From NCBI GenBank assembly GCA_002308915.1, contig DBWI01000032.1:1-22632 (forward strand): a DNA stretch of 22,632 nucleotides, written 5' to 3'. This DNA comes from Christensenella sp. UBA1242 (GTDB lineage: Bacteria > Bacillota > Clostridia > Christensenellales > UBA1242). Position numbers and translations under genes: made by a program. The notes under the pieces are model-generated. The model was given only the letters and a program-made list of their open reading frames with translations, was not told the origin of the DNA and did no database searches. Below are positions 1-6,986 of the stretch, piece by piece; position 1 is the first letter of the stretch, and every line of letters begins with the position of its first letter.

Positions 1-43
1 CTGCTTGTAAGGCAGATGCTCTAGCCAACTGAGCTAAACTCCC
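1..43 (-). tRNA. tRNA-Val(TAC), 5' half only, cut by the window edge
   Basis: Read on the minus strand the piece begins with a GGGAGTT acceptor arm, then TA, a GCTC/GAGC D-stem with an AGTTGGCTA loop, and an anticodon stem TCTGC/GCAG(A) around the seven-base loop CTTACAA. The anticodon is TAC, which decodes valine GUN codons. The variable arm, T-arm and 3' acceptor strand lie off the left edge. A strong promoter sits about 20 bases upstream at 63-92. Other tRNA genes may follow off the edge; that cannot be seen. Confidence 0.95.
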
Positions 44-62
44 ATTTTCTCAATGCTTTTTT

Positions 63-92
63 AATATAACAAATTATATATACCGATGTCAA
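63..92 (-). promoter_or_regulatory. Sigma-A-type promoter for the tRNA unit
   Basis: On the minus strand a perfect TTGACA (-35, 87-92) is followed after 18 bases by TATATT (-10, 63-68). Reading TTATAT as the -10 gives 17-base spacing. Predicted initiation lies roughly 12 bases before the tRNA 5' end at 43, which fits a stable-RNA promoter. Confidence 0.75.
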
Positions 93-140
93 CAATTATT
101 TTAAAAATTTTTAATTTTTTTTGATTTTTGTTGCAGCAAA

Positions 141-167
141 AAAAGTACCAAAAAAATTGGTACTTTT
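141..167 (-). terminator. Rho-independent terminator of ruvX-DUF1292
   Basis: An 11-bp stem (141-151 with 157-167) with a five-base loop is followed on the minus strand by a run of seven T. It overlaps the TAA stop of the DUF1292 gene (166-168), so the hairpin begins inside the stop codon. Confidence 0.85.
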
Positions 168-483
168 ATTGTGCGTCTTCTTTGTCTAATAATTTGTAAT
201 ATTCATCAAAAACCAAAATTGCTGTTGGTTCATCTGTTTCAACTTCAAGAGTTGCATCGCCATTTGCCTGTTCGTTAACATAGAAAACAATTGCTTCATC
301 ATCAGCAACGCCTTCTAATTCATCAATTGGCTTTAAAATTGCATACAACTTGTCATTGAGAGGTATTATTGCAACTTGATCAAACCTTATTGCCTTGTCA
401 TTGTCATCATAAAGTGTAATTGGATCTTCATTGTCTTCGTCTAACAAAATATCCAAAAGTCCTAATTCTTTCTTTTCTTCCAT
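166..483 (-). CDS. DUF1292 family acidic protein (YrzB-like)
   Basis: A 105-residue, very acidic protein with no signal peptide or membrane segment, so cytoplasmic. It matches the DUF1292 pattern seen in Bacillus YrzB: an N-terminal acidic stretch leading into an 'ITLYDDNDKAIRFDQVAIIPL'-type beta core, then 'YAILKPID', an acidic middle, 'AIVFYV', and a C-terminal 'FDEYYKLL' helix. The molecular role of the family is unknown. The start is fixed by AAGGAG six bases upstream of the ATG; that site is encoded in the last codons of ruvX, one base before this gene, so the two are co-translated. The gene next to ruvX is the usual place for this family in Bacillota (alaS-reoM-ruvX-yrzB). Confidence 0.85.
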   Translation of the reverse strand: MEEKKELGLLDILLDEDNEDPITLYDDNDKAIRFDQVAIIPLNDKLYAILKPIDELEGVADDEAIVFYVNEQANGDATLEVETDEPTAILVFDEYYKLLDKEDAQ

Positions 484-484
484 T

Positions 485-910
485 TTATACTCCTTTATTA
501 TTGTTTAGATAAGCTTCCAGAATTATTGCTGCAGAAAGCATGTCAAGTTGTTTTTTTCTGTCTTTTGGTGCAACCTTTCTTCTCCTAAGAATTTCTTCAG
601 CTTCGTATGAAGAAAGTCTTTCATCTTCATATACAACGCTTATACCAGAAAATTCTTGAAGTGAGTTGCCAAAAGCTTGAGTTGCTTCTGTACGCTCGTT
701 GGTGGAACCATCTAAGGAATAAGGCATTCCAATAACAATAAGATTAACATCGTTTTTGTTTGCAAGTTCAGTTATATACTGTAAATCTTTTTGCAAACCA
801 TTTGAGTTATAGTTTTGATAAGGATTTGATGTTATTCTCAAATAATCAGAGAATGCAATTCCTATCCTTGCCTCACCATAATCTAAACACATAATCTTTT
901 TATACTGCAT
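485..910 (-). CDS. ruvX: Holliday junction resolvase-like nuclease RuvX/YqgF
   Basis: RNase H-fold protein of the YqgF/RuvX family, 141 residues from the chosen start. The family has been linked to 16S rRNA 5'-end processing and to junction resolution. Visible motifs are CLDYGEARIGIAFSD near the N-terminus (first acidic residue Asp10), GMPYSLDG, DERLSS (second acidic site) and QLDMLSAAIIL (third). The frame stays open to an ATG at 931, but that codon overlaps the -10 of a TTGACA-17-TAAAAT promoter, so the transcript should begin downstream of it. The next ATG at 910 follows AGGGG very closely and gives a normal family N-terminus. A third ATG at 892 is possible. The downstream DUF1292 gene is one base away. 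Confidence 0.9.
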   Translation of the reverse strand: MQYKKIMCLDYGEARIGIAFSDYLRITSNPYQNYNSNGLQKDLQYITELANKNDVNLIVIGMPYSLDGSTNERTEATQAFGNSLQEFSGISVVYEDERLSSYEAEEILRRRKVAPKDRKKQLDMLSAAIILEAYLNNNKGV

Positions 911-929
911 ACCCCTATGTTCCAAATAC

Positions 930-958
930 ATTTTACATAATTACGATTTTTATGTCAA
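930..958 (-). promoter_or_regulatory. Sigma-A promoter of ruvX-DUF1292
   Basis: On the minus strand TTGACA (953-958) is separated by exactly 17 bases from TAAAAT (930-935). It follows directly after the terminator hairpin at 965-985, so it starts a new transcription unit. Predicted initiation near 923 leaves only about 13 bases of leader before the ruvX ATG at 910. Confidence 0.8.
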
Positions 959-964
959 ATAAAA

Positions 965-985
965 ACCATACAAATTTTGTATGGT
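965..985 (-). terminator. Terminator of the YtxH-like gene
   Basis: ACCATACAA pairs with TTGTATGGT around a three-base loop. On the minus strand it is followed by TTTTTATTT. The plus strand also carries a five-T run after the stem, so it could work both ways. Confidence 0.8.
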
Positions 986-992
986 CTTTTTG

Positions 993-1169
993 TTAGTTGG
1001 CTTTTTTTGATGATGATTTTTTTGTCATCTCTTTGGAAATGCCTTTTACTTCATTTTTTACGGCATCTTCCGTTTTGTTTATAATGTCTTTTACCTGTGG
1101 ACTATTCTTATATAGAATAGCTCCCGCTAGCATACCTATTATAACACCGCAAATTAATCCATCTTTCAT
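993..1169 (-). CDS. Small single-pass membrane protein, YtxH-like
   Basis: A 58-codon gene read from the minus strand. The product starts MKDGLICGVIIG, a glycine-rich hydrophobic segment covering about residues 4-20, followed by a lysine-rich hydrophilic tail with NSPQVKDIINKTEDA and an SSSKKA end. A short glycine-rich membrane helix followed by a charged helical tail is the pattern of YtxH-type general-stress proteins, a family without a known biochemical role. A full AGGAGG (1178-1183) lies eight T residues before the ATG. The gene is flanked by terminator hairpins on both sides. The ribosome binding site itself is in the 3' arm of the upstream hairpin (1173-1211). The frame on the opposite strand over this stretch is a shadow. 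Confidence 0.8.
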   Translation of the reverse strand: MKDGLICGVIIGMLAGAILYKNSPQVKDIINKTEDAVKNEVKGISKEMTKKSSSKKAN

Positions 1170-1211
1170 AAAAAAAACCTCCTTGCAAGTAGTATCTGCA
1201 AAAAGGTTTTT
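1170..1211 (-). terminator. Terminator/attenuator hairpin that contains the next gene's ribosome binding site
   Basis: On the minus strand 1197-1211 pairs with 1173-1187 over 15 bp (two are G-U) around a nine-base loop. The 3' arm holds AGGAGG and runs into eight T (1170-1177), which directly precede the ATG of the YtxH-like gene. The structure has the form of the iscS-iscU terminator. In any transcript that reads through it, the binding site would be paired. Confidence 0.7.
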
Positions 1212-1222
1212 ATTATTACATA

Positions 1223-1633
1223 TTATTTCTTTGCTTTTTTGATTTTTTCAACTTTTTCTTCTTCTTTCTTTTCATAGCATTCAGCAATAGCTTCTTTTAA
1301 TGAAGCGATAACACTAGAAAGAACACAGAATTTTTCTTGTGGTACTTGACCAAATACTTCCAAAAGATTACCTTCATCAATTTCTTCGGCATCTTTGAGT
1401 GGAAGATTTGTAACAAGCTCTGTTACAAGGCTTGATGCAGCAATTGCAACAACACCACCCATTGTTTTGAATCTTGCTTGTTCAATAACATCTGTTTCTA
1501 AATTTGCTTTTAAGTAAAACTTGATAACATCGCCATATGTTTCATCAACATATCTTGAAACGGCAGTTGCACCTTGAAGTCCACCAGCATTTTGTGGATT
1601 CTTAAAAATATCTAACATTTTTTGTGTGTACAT
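1223..1633 (-). CDS. IscU/NifU-like Fe-S scaffold, two of three ligand cysteines missing
   Basis: A 136-residue protein aligning along its length with the IscU/NifU N-terminal scaffold family, which receives sulfur from IscS and builds Fe-S clusters. The start (MYTQKMLDIFKNPQN) and the 'RFKTMGGVVAIAASSLVTEL' block are typical. In normal scaffolds three cysteines hold the cluster. Here the first (in ACGD) is Tyr33 in TYGD, the second (in GCG) is Gly60, and only the third, Cys103 in KFCVLSS, remains; the usual His before it is Phe102. Asp35 is kept. The C-terminus ends in a Lys/Glu-rich tail. Its start codon overlaps the iscS stop (TAATG), so it is coupled to a normal IscS. It may act as an IscS partner or sulfur relay rather than as a scaffold; that is inference. 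Confidence 0.85.
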   Translation of the reverse strand: MYTQKMLDIFKNPQNAGGLQGATAVSRYVDETYGDVIKFYLKANLETDVIEQARFKTMGGVVAIAASSLVTELVTNLPLKDAEEIDEGNLLEVFGQVPQEKFCVLSSVIASLKEAIAECYEKKEEEKVEKIKKAKK

Positions 1634-2805
1634 TATTTTGCCCTCCCTGTTTTTGTTACAGCTGAGATGTTTCTAAGCTTTTCAACAACTTTTGCAAGAG
1701 TATCAACTACATAATCAACATCTGCTTTTGTTGTTGCTGTTGAGAATGAGAATCTTATTGCACCACGAGCATCATCTTCTGAAGCAATTGCTTTGATTAC
1801 GTGTGATGGCTCAACACTGCCACTTGCACAAGCTGAACCTGTTGATACTGCAATACCTTCCATGTCAAGCATAACAAGAATTGCTTCACCTTCTACCATA
1901 TCAAATGAAAGGTTAACTATGTTATTTACTTTTTGGAATGGATGGCCATTAAATTTAACATATTCGATTTTTTCCATTACTTTGCGAAGGAAATAATCTC
2001 TTACACTCTTAATTTTTTGATTGTTTGGAACTATGTCTCTTACTGCAATTTCAACTGCACGACCAAAACCAACAATTGCAGGAACGTTTAATGTTCCACT
2101 ACGTTTGCCACGTTCTTGTGTGCCACCAACGATAATTGGTTCAATTGCAATACCACTCTTAACATATAATGCACCAACACCCATAGGTCCATGGATTTTG
2201 TGAGCACTAAGTGTTAAAGCATCAATTCCCATTTCTTGTACATCAAGATTGATGTGTCCAATAGCTTGAACAGCATCTGTGTGGAATAATGCACCGCTAT
2301 CATGAGCGATTGAAGCAAGTGCTTTGATGTTTTGAACTGTACCAATTTCGTTGTTAACTGCCATAACAGAAACAAGAATTGTGTCTTTTCTTATGTAGTG
2401 CAAAAGTTCTACCATATTAACAAGACCTTCTGCGTTAACATTAAGATATGTTACTTCAAAACCTTCTTTTTCAAGTTCTTTGCAGCTTGCAAGTACAGAA
2501 TCATGCTCAATTTTTGATACGATAATGTGCTTACCTTTGCTTGCATTTGCACGCGCTAATCCTTTGATTGCCCAGTTGTTTGCTTCTGTTCCACCAGATG
2601 TAAAATAAATTTCACTACTTCTTGCATTGATTGCCTTGCTAATTCTATCTCTTGCTCTGTCAACCATGCCTTCTGCTTCTCTTCCAAAAGAATGGATGCT
2701 GTTTGGATTTCCGTAGATAGATGCAAAACAAGGAATCATTTCATTCATAACTTCGCTAGAAACATATGTTGTTGCTGCGTTGTCTAAATATACTTTTCTA
2801 TCCAT
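1633..2805 (-). CDS. iscS: Cysteine desulfurase IscS/NifS
   Basis: PLP-dependent enzyme that removes sulfur from cysteine to give alanine and a protein persulfide for Fe-S clusters and tRNA thiolation. The 390-residue protein is the expected length. Visible are the N-terminal YLDNAATT, the TSGGTEANN phosphate-binding loop (69-77), His101, Asp177 in HTDAVQ, the PLP-binding Lys203 in SAHKIHGP, and the catalytic Cys326 in STGSACASGS. All key residues are present. AAGGAAG lies upstream of the ATG. Its own promoter is at 2834-2862, and the IscU-like gene follows with a one-base overlap. Confidence 0.97.
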   Translation of the reverse strand: MDRKVYLDNAATTYVSSEVMNEMIPCFASIYGNPNSIHSFGREAEGMVDRARDRISKAINARSSEIYFTSGGTEANNWAIKGLARANASKGKHIIVSKIEHDSVLASCKELEKEGFEVTYLNVNAEGLVNMVELLHYIRKDTILVSVMAVNNEIGTVQNIKALASIAHDSGALFHTDAVQAIGHINLDVQEMGIDALTLSAHKIHGPMGVGALYVKSGIAIEPIIVGGTQERGKRSGTLNVPAIVGFGRAVEIAVRDIVPNNQKIKSVRDYFLRKVMEKIEYVKFNGHPFQKVNNIVNLSFDMVEGEAILVMLDMEGIAVSTGSACASGSVEPSHVIKAIASEDDARGAIRFSFSTATTKADVDYVVDTLAKVVEKLRNISAVTKTGRAK

Positions 2806-2817
2806 TTTTACTTCCTT

Positions 2818-2862
2818 TTATACTCCATTTTCAAGTATAACATTATATTTATTAAATTGCAA
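2818..2862 (-). promoter_or_regulatory. iscS promoter with an overlapping dyad
   Basis: On the minus strand TTGCAA (2857-2862) and TATACT (2834-2839) are 17 bases apart. The -10 forms one half of a perfect 7-bp inverted repeat, 2818-2824 with 2834-2840, separated by nine bases. A dyad lying over the -10 and start site is a plausible operator, but no regulator is identified. Confidence 0.65.
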
Positions 2863-2994
2863 GTACCTAATTTAAAAAAAACAAAAAATTAAACTATATG
2901 AAGACATTTTGGGTCTTGCTATTTAATATTAGTGGACAAAATTGGTTAATATTTTTGTTTTGCTGTACAAATTTGACCACCATTTTTAGACAAT

Positions 2995-3024
2995 TTGTCG
3001 CTCAATAGAAAATTAATTTATAAT
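2995..3024 (+). promoter_or_regulatory. Candidate promoter of the winged-helix gene
   Basis: A perfect TATAAT (3019-3024) follows TTGTCG (2995-3000) after 18 bases. The -35 is poor and is half of the palindrome at 2989-2999, so a bound regulator could compete with polymerase there. It would give a leader of about 140 bases. Confidence 0.4.
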
Positions 3025-3168
3025 AAAAAAATAAAAACTAGAAATTAAAAGAAAAGATTAAAAGAAAGTCAAAATTGCACAAAATTTATGCAAAAAAGCA
3101 AAAATAAATGTCATAGAACATTGAAAACTGGTATTTTTATGAGTTATCTTATTAGTGCGAGGTTAAAT

Positions 3169-3498
3169 ATGAGAAATTTTATATTCCAGTTTGAACAAGA
3201 AAAACTGATTGATTTGGATATAAACTTACGACAAGCATTGCTGCTTGACTATCTGTGTAATTTTTTTGGTAGTGGTTTTGCAAAAATACTAACGAAACAA
3301 GAGCGCTACTACTGGATTGCATATGATAAAATAATGGAAGACTTACCATTGATTTATAACAACAAACGGCAAATTACAAGAGATATATTGGAACTAACAC
3401 AAAAACAAATAATCAAAAAAGAAAAACATAACAACAAGCTTTATGTTTGTGTTGATTGCAATTATTTAATTTTTGGTAAAAAAAGCGAATATGCATAA
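3169..3498 (+). CDS. Orphan winged-helix protein of unknown function
   Basis: I do not recognise this as a named family. The open frame begins at 3088, but neither the ATG at 3088 nor that at 3139 has a ribosome binding site. The ATG at 3169 has GAGG six bases upstream, giving 109 residues. The N-terminal half has a hydrophobic helix (LRQALLLDYLCNFF) and the motif YYWIAYDKIMEDLP. It is followed by NNKRQITRDILELTQKQII, which looks like the recognition helix and wing of a winged helix, and a short beta hairpin KLYVCVDC. Similar 'AYDKIMEDLP..NKRQ' segments occur in replication- or phage-associated helix-turn-helix proteins, from memory only. No membrane segment. It stands alone on the plus strand among minus-strand core operons, which suggests acquisition or relocation. 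Confidence 0.6.
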   Translation: MRNFIFQFEQEKLIDLDINLRQALLLDYLCNFFGSGFAKILTKQERYYWIAYDKIMEDLPLIYNNKRQITRDILELTQKQIIKKEKHNNKLYVCVDCNYLIFGKKSEYA

Positions 3499-3502
3499 AA
3501 AA

Positions 3503-3518
3503 AGCCGATAAATCGGCT
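3503..3518. terminator. Bidirectional terminator between the winged-helix gene and trxA
   Basis: AGCCGAT pairs with ATCGGCT around a two-base loop (or five pairs around a larger loop). Minus-strand transcription continues into seven T, plus-strand into ATTTTATT. It ends the long comM-to-trxA operon and the convergent orphan gene. Confidence 0.85.
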
Positions 3519-3524
3519 ATTTTA

Positions 3525-3833
3525 TTAACAAAACTTATTTAATTTTTCCAAAATATCTTCTTTTGGCATAAATCCACTAAACTTGTCTACTTGCTTTCCA
3601 TCTTTGAAAATTATCATTGTTGGAACAGCCATTACACCATATTTGCGGCATAAGTCTTCGTTTTCATCTATGTCAAGTTTGACAATTTTTGCTGATGTTT
3701 CTTGACTTGCTTCTTCAAGAACTGGGCCAAGCATTCTGCATGGTCCACACCATGTTGCAAAAAAGTCAACCATAACAACTCCTTGACCGTTTTCTACTTG
3801 TGATTCAAATTCATCTTTGTTTATAACTTGCAT
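3525..3833 (-). CDS. trxA: Thioredoxin
   Basis: A 102-residue thioredoxin, the general cytoplasmic disulfide reductant. The active site WCGPC is at 28-32 and the cis-proline at 71 (AVPTMIIF), both intact. It lacks a signal peptide. Two extra cysteines are present: Cys62 and a C-terminal Cys102 as the last residue. AAGGAG is seven bases before the ATG, and the hslU stop is 11 bases away, so thioredoxin is the last gene of the operon. No thioredoxin reductase gene is in view. Confidence 0.96.
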   Translation of the reverse strand: MQVINKDEFESQVENGQGVVMVDFFATWCGPCRMLGPVLEEASQETSAKIVKLDIDENEDLCRKYGVMAVPTMIIFKDGKQVDKFSGFMPKEDILEKLNKFC

Positions 3834-3844
3834 AATTTTTCTCC

Positions 3845-5140
3845 TTATAATACATATTTTTTAAGATCGTGACGCTTAGCATTGTCACTAAACACATTTT
3901 GAACATATGGTCTGTCAATTACCACTTCACTGAGTGGATATTCTCCACTTGCATTAAATGATACATCTTCTAGCAACTTTTCCATTATTGTATGCAATCT
4001 TCTTGCACCAATATTTTCTGTACTTTCATTTTGTTCTGCTGCAATTGAAGCAATCTCATCAAGAGCATCATCTGTAAACTTAAGGTCTATGTTATCAACT
4101 TTAAGCAAACTTGCATATTGGAGTGTTACTGCATTTTTTGGTGTTGACAAAATTTTTACAAAATCATCTTTTGTTAAGCTGTTAAGGTCAACCCTGATTG
4201 GAAATCTTCCTTGAAGTTCTGGAATCATGTCTTCGATTTTTGAAACATGAAACGCTCCTGCTGCAATAAAGAGTATGAAGTCTGTTTTTACATTACCATA
4301 CTTTGTGCTGACTGTTGAACCTTCAACAATTGGTAGAATATCTCTTTGGACACCCTCTCTTGACACATCTGGACCTGTTTGACTGCCCTTGCCAATTATT
4401 TTGTCCATTTCGTCAATAAATATAATACCTTCTTCTTCTGTTCTTCTTATTGCCTCGGCATTTACACTCTCATTGTCTATTAGTTTGTCTGCTTCTTCTT
4501 CTATTAAAGCTTCTTTTGCACGCTTAACAGACATTTTTTTCTTCTTTTTCTTTTGTGGGAAAATGTCACCAAAAACTGAACCAATTGCAATTTCGCCCAT
4601 TCCTGCCATCATGTCTAGTTGTTTTGGCTTTTCGCTTACTTCAACTTCGATATTCATATCATCGTATTTGCCAGCATTGTAATTTTCTTCAATTTGTGCA
4701 AATGTGATATTTTCACCTGTTTTGCTTAATTCAACATTGATTAAGGCAACAAGTTTTTCATCAACTACTTTTTGTGCTTTCTTTTCTACTTCGTGTAGTT
4801 TTTCATCTTTAACCATTCTAACTGACACAGAAACAAGGTCACGAACCATGCTTTCTACATCTCTGCCAACATATCCAACTTCTGTATATTTTGTGGCTTC
4901 AATTTTGATGAATGGTGCTTTGACTAGCTTTGCTAGTCTTCTTGCTATTTCTGTTTTTCCAACACCTGTTGGACCTTTCATTATGATATTTTTTGGAGTG
5001 ATTTCATCACGAAGTTCCTTTGGCAGTTTGCTTCTTCTGTATCTGTTACGAAGAGCAATTGCAACTGCTTTTTTGGCTTCATCTTGACCAACAATATATT
5101 TGTCTAATTCTGTTACAATCTCTTTTGGCGTTAAACTCAT
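3845..5140 (-). CDS. hslU: HslU, ATPase subunit of the HslVU protease
   Basis: AAA+ unfoldase (431 residues) that feeds substrates to the HslV peptidase. Seen are the N-terminal [16 protein letters not shown] box, Walker A GPTGVGKT (56-63), the pore loop GYVGRD (89-94), an intermediate domain (about 105-225), Walker [10 protein letters not shown] (239-247) and the sensor region [11 protein letters not shown] (309-319). The C-terminus ends KKYVL, the hydrophobic tail that docks into HslV. AGGAGG inside the last hslV codons precedes the ATG by seven bases, and the gap to hslV is two bases. Confidence 0.97.
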   Translation of the reverse strand: MSLTPKEIVTELDKYIVGQDEAKKAVAIALRNRYRRSKLPKELRDEITPKNIIMKGPTGVGKTEIARRLAKLVKAPFIKIEATKYTEVGYVGRDVESMVRDLVSVSVRMVKDEKLHEVEKKAQKVVDEKLVALINVELSKTGENITFAQIEENYNAGKYDDMNIEVEVSEKPKQLDMMAGMGEIAIGSVFGDIFPQKKKKKKMSVKRAKEALIEEEADKLIDNESVNAEAIRRTEEEGIIFIDEMDKIIGKGSQTGPDVSREGVQRDILPIVEGSTVSTKYGNVKTDFILFIAAGAFHVSKIEDMIPELQGRFPIRVDLNSLTKDDFVKILSTPKNAVTLQYASLLKVDNIDLKFTDDALDEIASIAAEQNESTENIGARRLHTIMEKLLEDVSFNASGEYPLSEVVIDRPYVQNVFSDNAKRHDLKKYVL

Positions 5141-5142
5141 GA

Positions 5143-5682
5143 TTAAACCTCCTCAACAACAAGATTTGAATTTGTAAAGATACAAATTTCACTTGCAATT
5201 TTTAATGCTTTTGTTGCAACATCTTTTGCACTTAGTTTTGTGTTTTGCATTAAAGCTTTTGCTGCTGCTAATGCATAGTTTCCACCACTACCAATTGCAC
5301 ATACATCATCTTGTGGTTCAATTACTTCACCTGTTCCTGACAAGATAAGCATTTTTTCTTTGTCTGCAACAATCATCATTGCTTCAAGTTGACGAAGTGC
5401 TTTGTCTAATCTCCAAAGACTTGCAAGTTCAACAGCACTTTTCATTAAGTTCCCAGAGAACTTGTTGAGCATCTCTTCAAATCTTTCACACAAACTGAAT
5501 GCATCTGCAACAGTACCTGCAAAGCCAACGACAACTTGGTCGTTATATATTCTTCTAACCTTTACTGCATTGCTTTTAAAAATAACACTTTGTCCCATTG
5601 TTACTTGTCCATCACCGCAAACTACAGTTTTTCCATTTCTTCTTACTGCACAGATGGTTGTGCCTTTGAACATACCTTCCAT
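5143..5682 (-). CDS. hslV: HslV, peptidase subunit of the HslVU protease
   Basis: Proteasome-like threonine peptidase (179 residues). The mature N-terminal Thr is expected at residue 8 in [10 protein letters not shown], after a seven-residue propeptide. [17 protein letters not shown] and [11 protein letters not shown] are conserved family motifs. Threonine, not serine as in Bacillus CodW, is at the catalytic position. The start lies inside the trmFO frame (40-base overlap), with AGGAGG four bases before the ATG. This overlap implies tight coupling with trmFO. Confidence 0.96.
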   Translation of the reverse strand: MEGMFKGTTICAVRRNGKTVVCGDGQVTMGQSVIFKSNAVKVRRIYNDQVVVGFAGTVADAFSLCERFEEMLNKFSGNLMKSAVELASLWRLDKALRQLEAMMIVADKEKMLILSGTGEVIEPQDDVCAIGSGGNYALAAAKALMQNTKLSAKDVATKALKIASEICIFTNSNLVVEEV

Positions 5683-6986
5683 AATTCCTCCTTGAACTTT
5701 TGTATGTATTTTAATGATGTGTCTAATATTAGTTGTTTTTTCTCTTGCTTGTCATCAAGTCTTTGATGGTCAATTATTCCATAATTTGCATTCATTGGCT
5801 GAAAATTTACTGGACTTGATGTTGTAATATAATTCATTAGTGCACCAATTACAGTGCTAGGTGGCAAACTTTGTAGTTTTTCACCACAAATATATAATAA
5901 CATATTTATTGCAGAATACAAACCACTTGCGATACTTTCTACATATCCTTCTACTCCAGAAATTTGTCCTGCAACAAAAATGTTTGGATAATTCTTTAGT
6001 TGTGAGTACACATTTAAGCAATTTGGAGCATTAATATAGCTATTTCTATGCATTGTGCCATAACGCAAAAATTCTGCATTCCTTAGGGCTGGAATGAGCG
6101 AAAATACACGTTTTTGCTCTCCAAAAAGTAAATTTGTTTGAAATCCAACCATATTTAAACATGTTCCGCTTGAGTTTTCTTTTCTAAGTTGAACAATTGC
6201 ATATGGCTTTTGTTGTGTGTGTTGACTAAGTCCAACTGGCTTCATTGGTCCATATCTTAGTGAACGCTCACCACGTTTGGCAAGAACTTCCACTGGCATG
6301 CAACCTTCAAAAACTTTTAGTTTTTCGAAATCATGAAGCTCAACACATTTTGCATTCGTTAATTCTTTTACAAATACTTCATATTCGTCTTTTGTTAACC
6401 AACAATTGAGATAGTCTTGAGTTTCACCCTTATCGTACCTATTGGCCCAAAATGCCCTTGTCATATCTATACTATCTAAGCTCACAATTGGAGCTATTGC
6501 GTCATAAAAATAACAATTGTCATTACCTATTAGTTTTGACAAGTTTTGAAATAACTTATCATCACAAAGTGGACCTGTTGCAATTATTGTTGGAATGTTT
6601 GTGTCTATATTTTCAACAACTTGGTTGATTATTTCAATATTTTTGTTGTTTTTTATTGTTTGTGTTATCATATCGGAAAATTTTTCTCTGTCAACTGACA
6701 AAGCATTTCCTGATGGAACAGAACACTTCTTTGCACACTTAAGCAAAAAGCAATCCAAACTTTCTAGTTCAAGTTTAAGTAGTCCACTTGCTGAAAGTGG
6801 CTCTGTGCTCTTTAGACTATTTGAACAAACAAGTTCGGCATAGTTCTCACTTTTTTGTGCAGGTGTTTTTTTTATGCTTTTCATTTCGTATAATTTTACT
6901 TTTATACCATGTTGCGCCAAAAAATATGCTGCCTCACAGCCAGCTAATCCTGCTCCTATAATATTTACACTATTATTGTTTAACAT
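5643..6986 (-). CDS. trmFO: TrmFO, folate-dependent tRNA m5U54 methyltransferase
   Basis: Flavoprotein that methylates U54 in the tRNA T-loop using methylenetetrahydrofolate and FAD. It has 447 residues. The FAD-binding [10 protein letters not shown] is at 11-20. The two catalytic cysteines known from Bacillus TrmFO correspond to Cys54 in [10 protein letters not shown] and Cys229 in [10 protein letters not shown]. The C-terminal [17 protein letters not shown] flavin motif is intact. Its ATG overlaps the topA stop by 14 bases and lacks a good ribosome binding site, so translation probably depends on topA. It in turn overlaps hslV by 40 bases. Confidence 0.96.
   Translation of the reverse strand: MLNNNSVNIIGAGLAGCEAAYFLAQHGIKVKLYEMKSIKKTPAQKSENYAELVCSNSLKSTEPLSASGLLKLELESLDCFLLKCAKKCSVPSGNALSVDREKFSDMITQTIKNNKNIEIINQVVENIDTNIPTIIATGPLCDDKLFQNLSKLIGNDNCYFYDAIAPIVSLDSIDMTRAFWANRYDKGETQDYLNCWLTKDEYEVFVKELTNAKCVELHDFEKLKVFEGCMPVEVLAKRGERSLRYGPMKPVGLSQHTQQKPYAIVQLRKENSSGTCLNMVGFQTNLLFGEQKRVFSLIPALRNAEFLRYGTMHRNSYINAPNCLNVYSQLKNYPNIFVAGQISGVEGYVESIASGLYSAINMLLYICGEKLQSLPPSTVIGALMNYITTSSPVNFQPMNANYGIIDHQRLDDKQEKKQLILDTSLKYIQKFKEELWKVCSKAQPSVQ

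Larger units (their letters stand above)
2806..3168. other. Gene-poor interval between iscS and the winged-helix gene
   Basis: No coding frame with a ribosome binding site was found here. It contains the minus-strand iscS promoter, an imperfect inverted repeat (2932-2943 with 2969-2980, 10 of 12 positions complementary), a short perfect palindrome GACAATTTGTC (2989-2999), and a possible plus-strand promoter TTGTCG-18-TATAAT (2995-3024) facing the winged-helix gene. The stretch 3025-3100 is purine-rich and almost free of G+C. Confidence 0.5.

Noticed and set aside
997..1242. 81-residue plus-strand frame
   Set aside because: It is the antisense of the YtxH-like gene and the end of the IscU-like gene; no ribosome binding site and no family resemblance.
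2901..2917. AAGAC...GTCTT mini-hairpin in the 2806-3168 gap
   Set aside because: Only five pairs, no T-run and no gene end next to it.
4528..4560. Run of six lysines in HslU (197-202) as possible slippage or degeneration
   Set aside because: HslU proteins normally carry a basic stretch at this point of the intermediate domain; the frame continues with conserved sequence.
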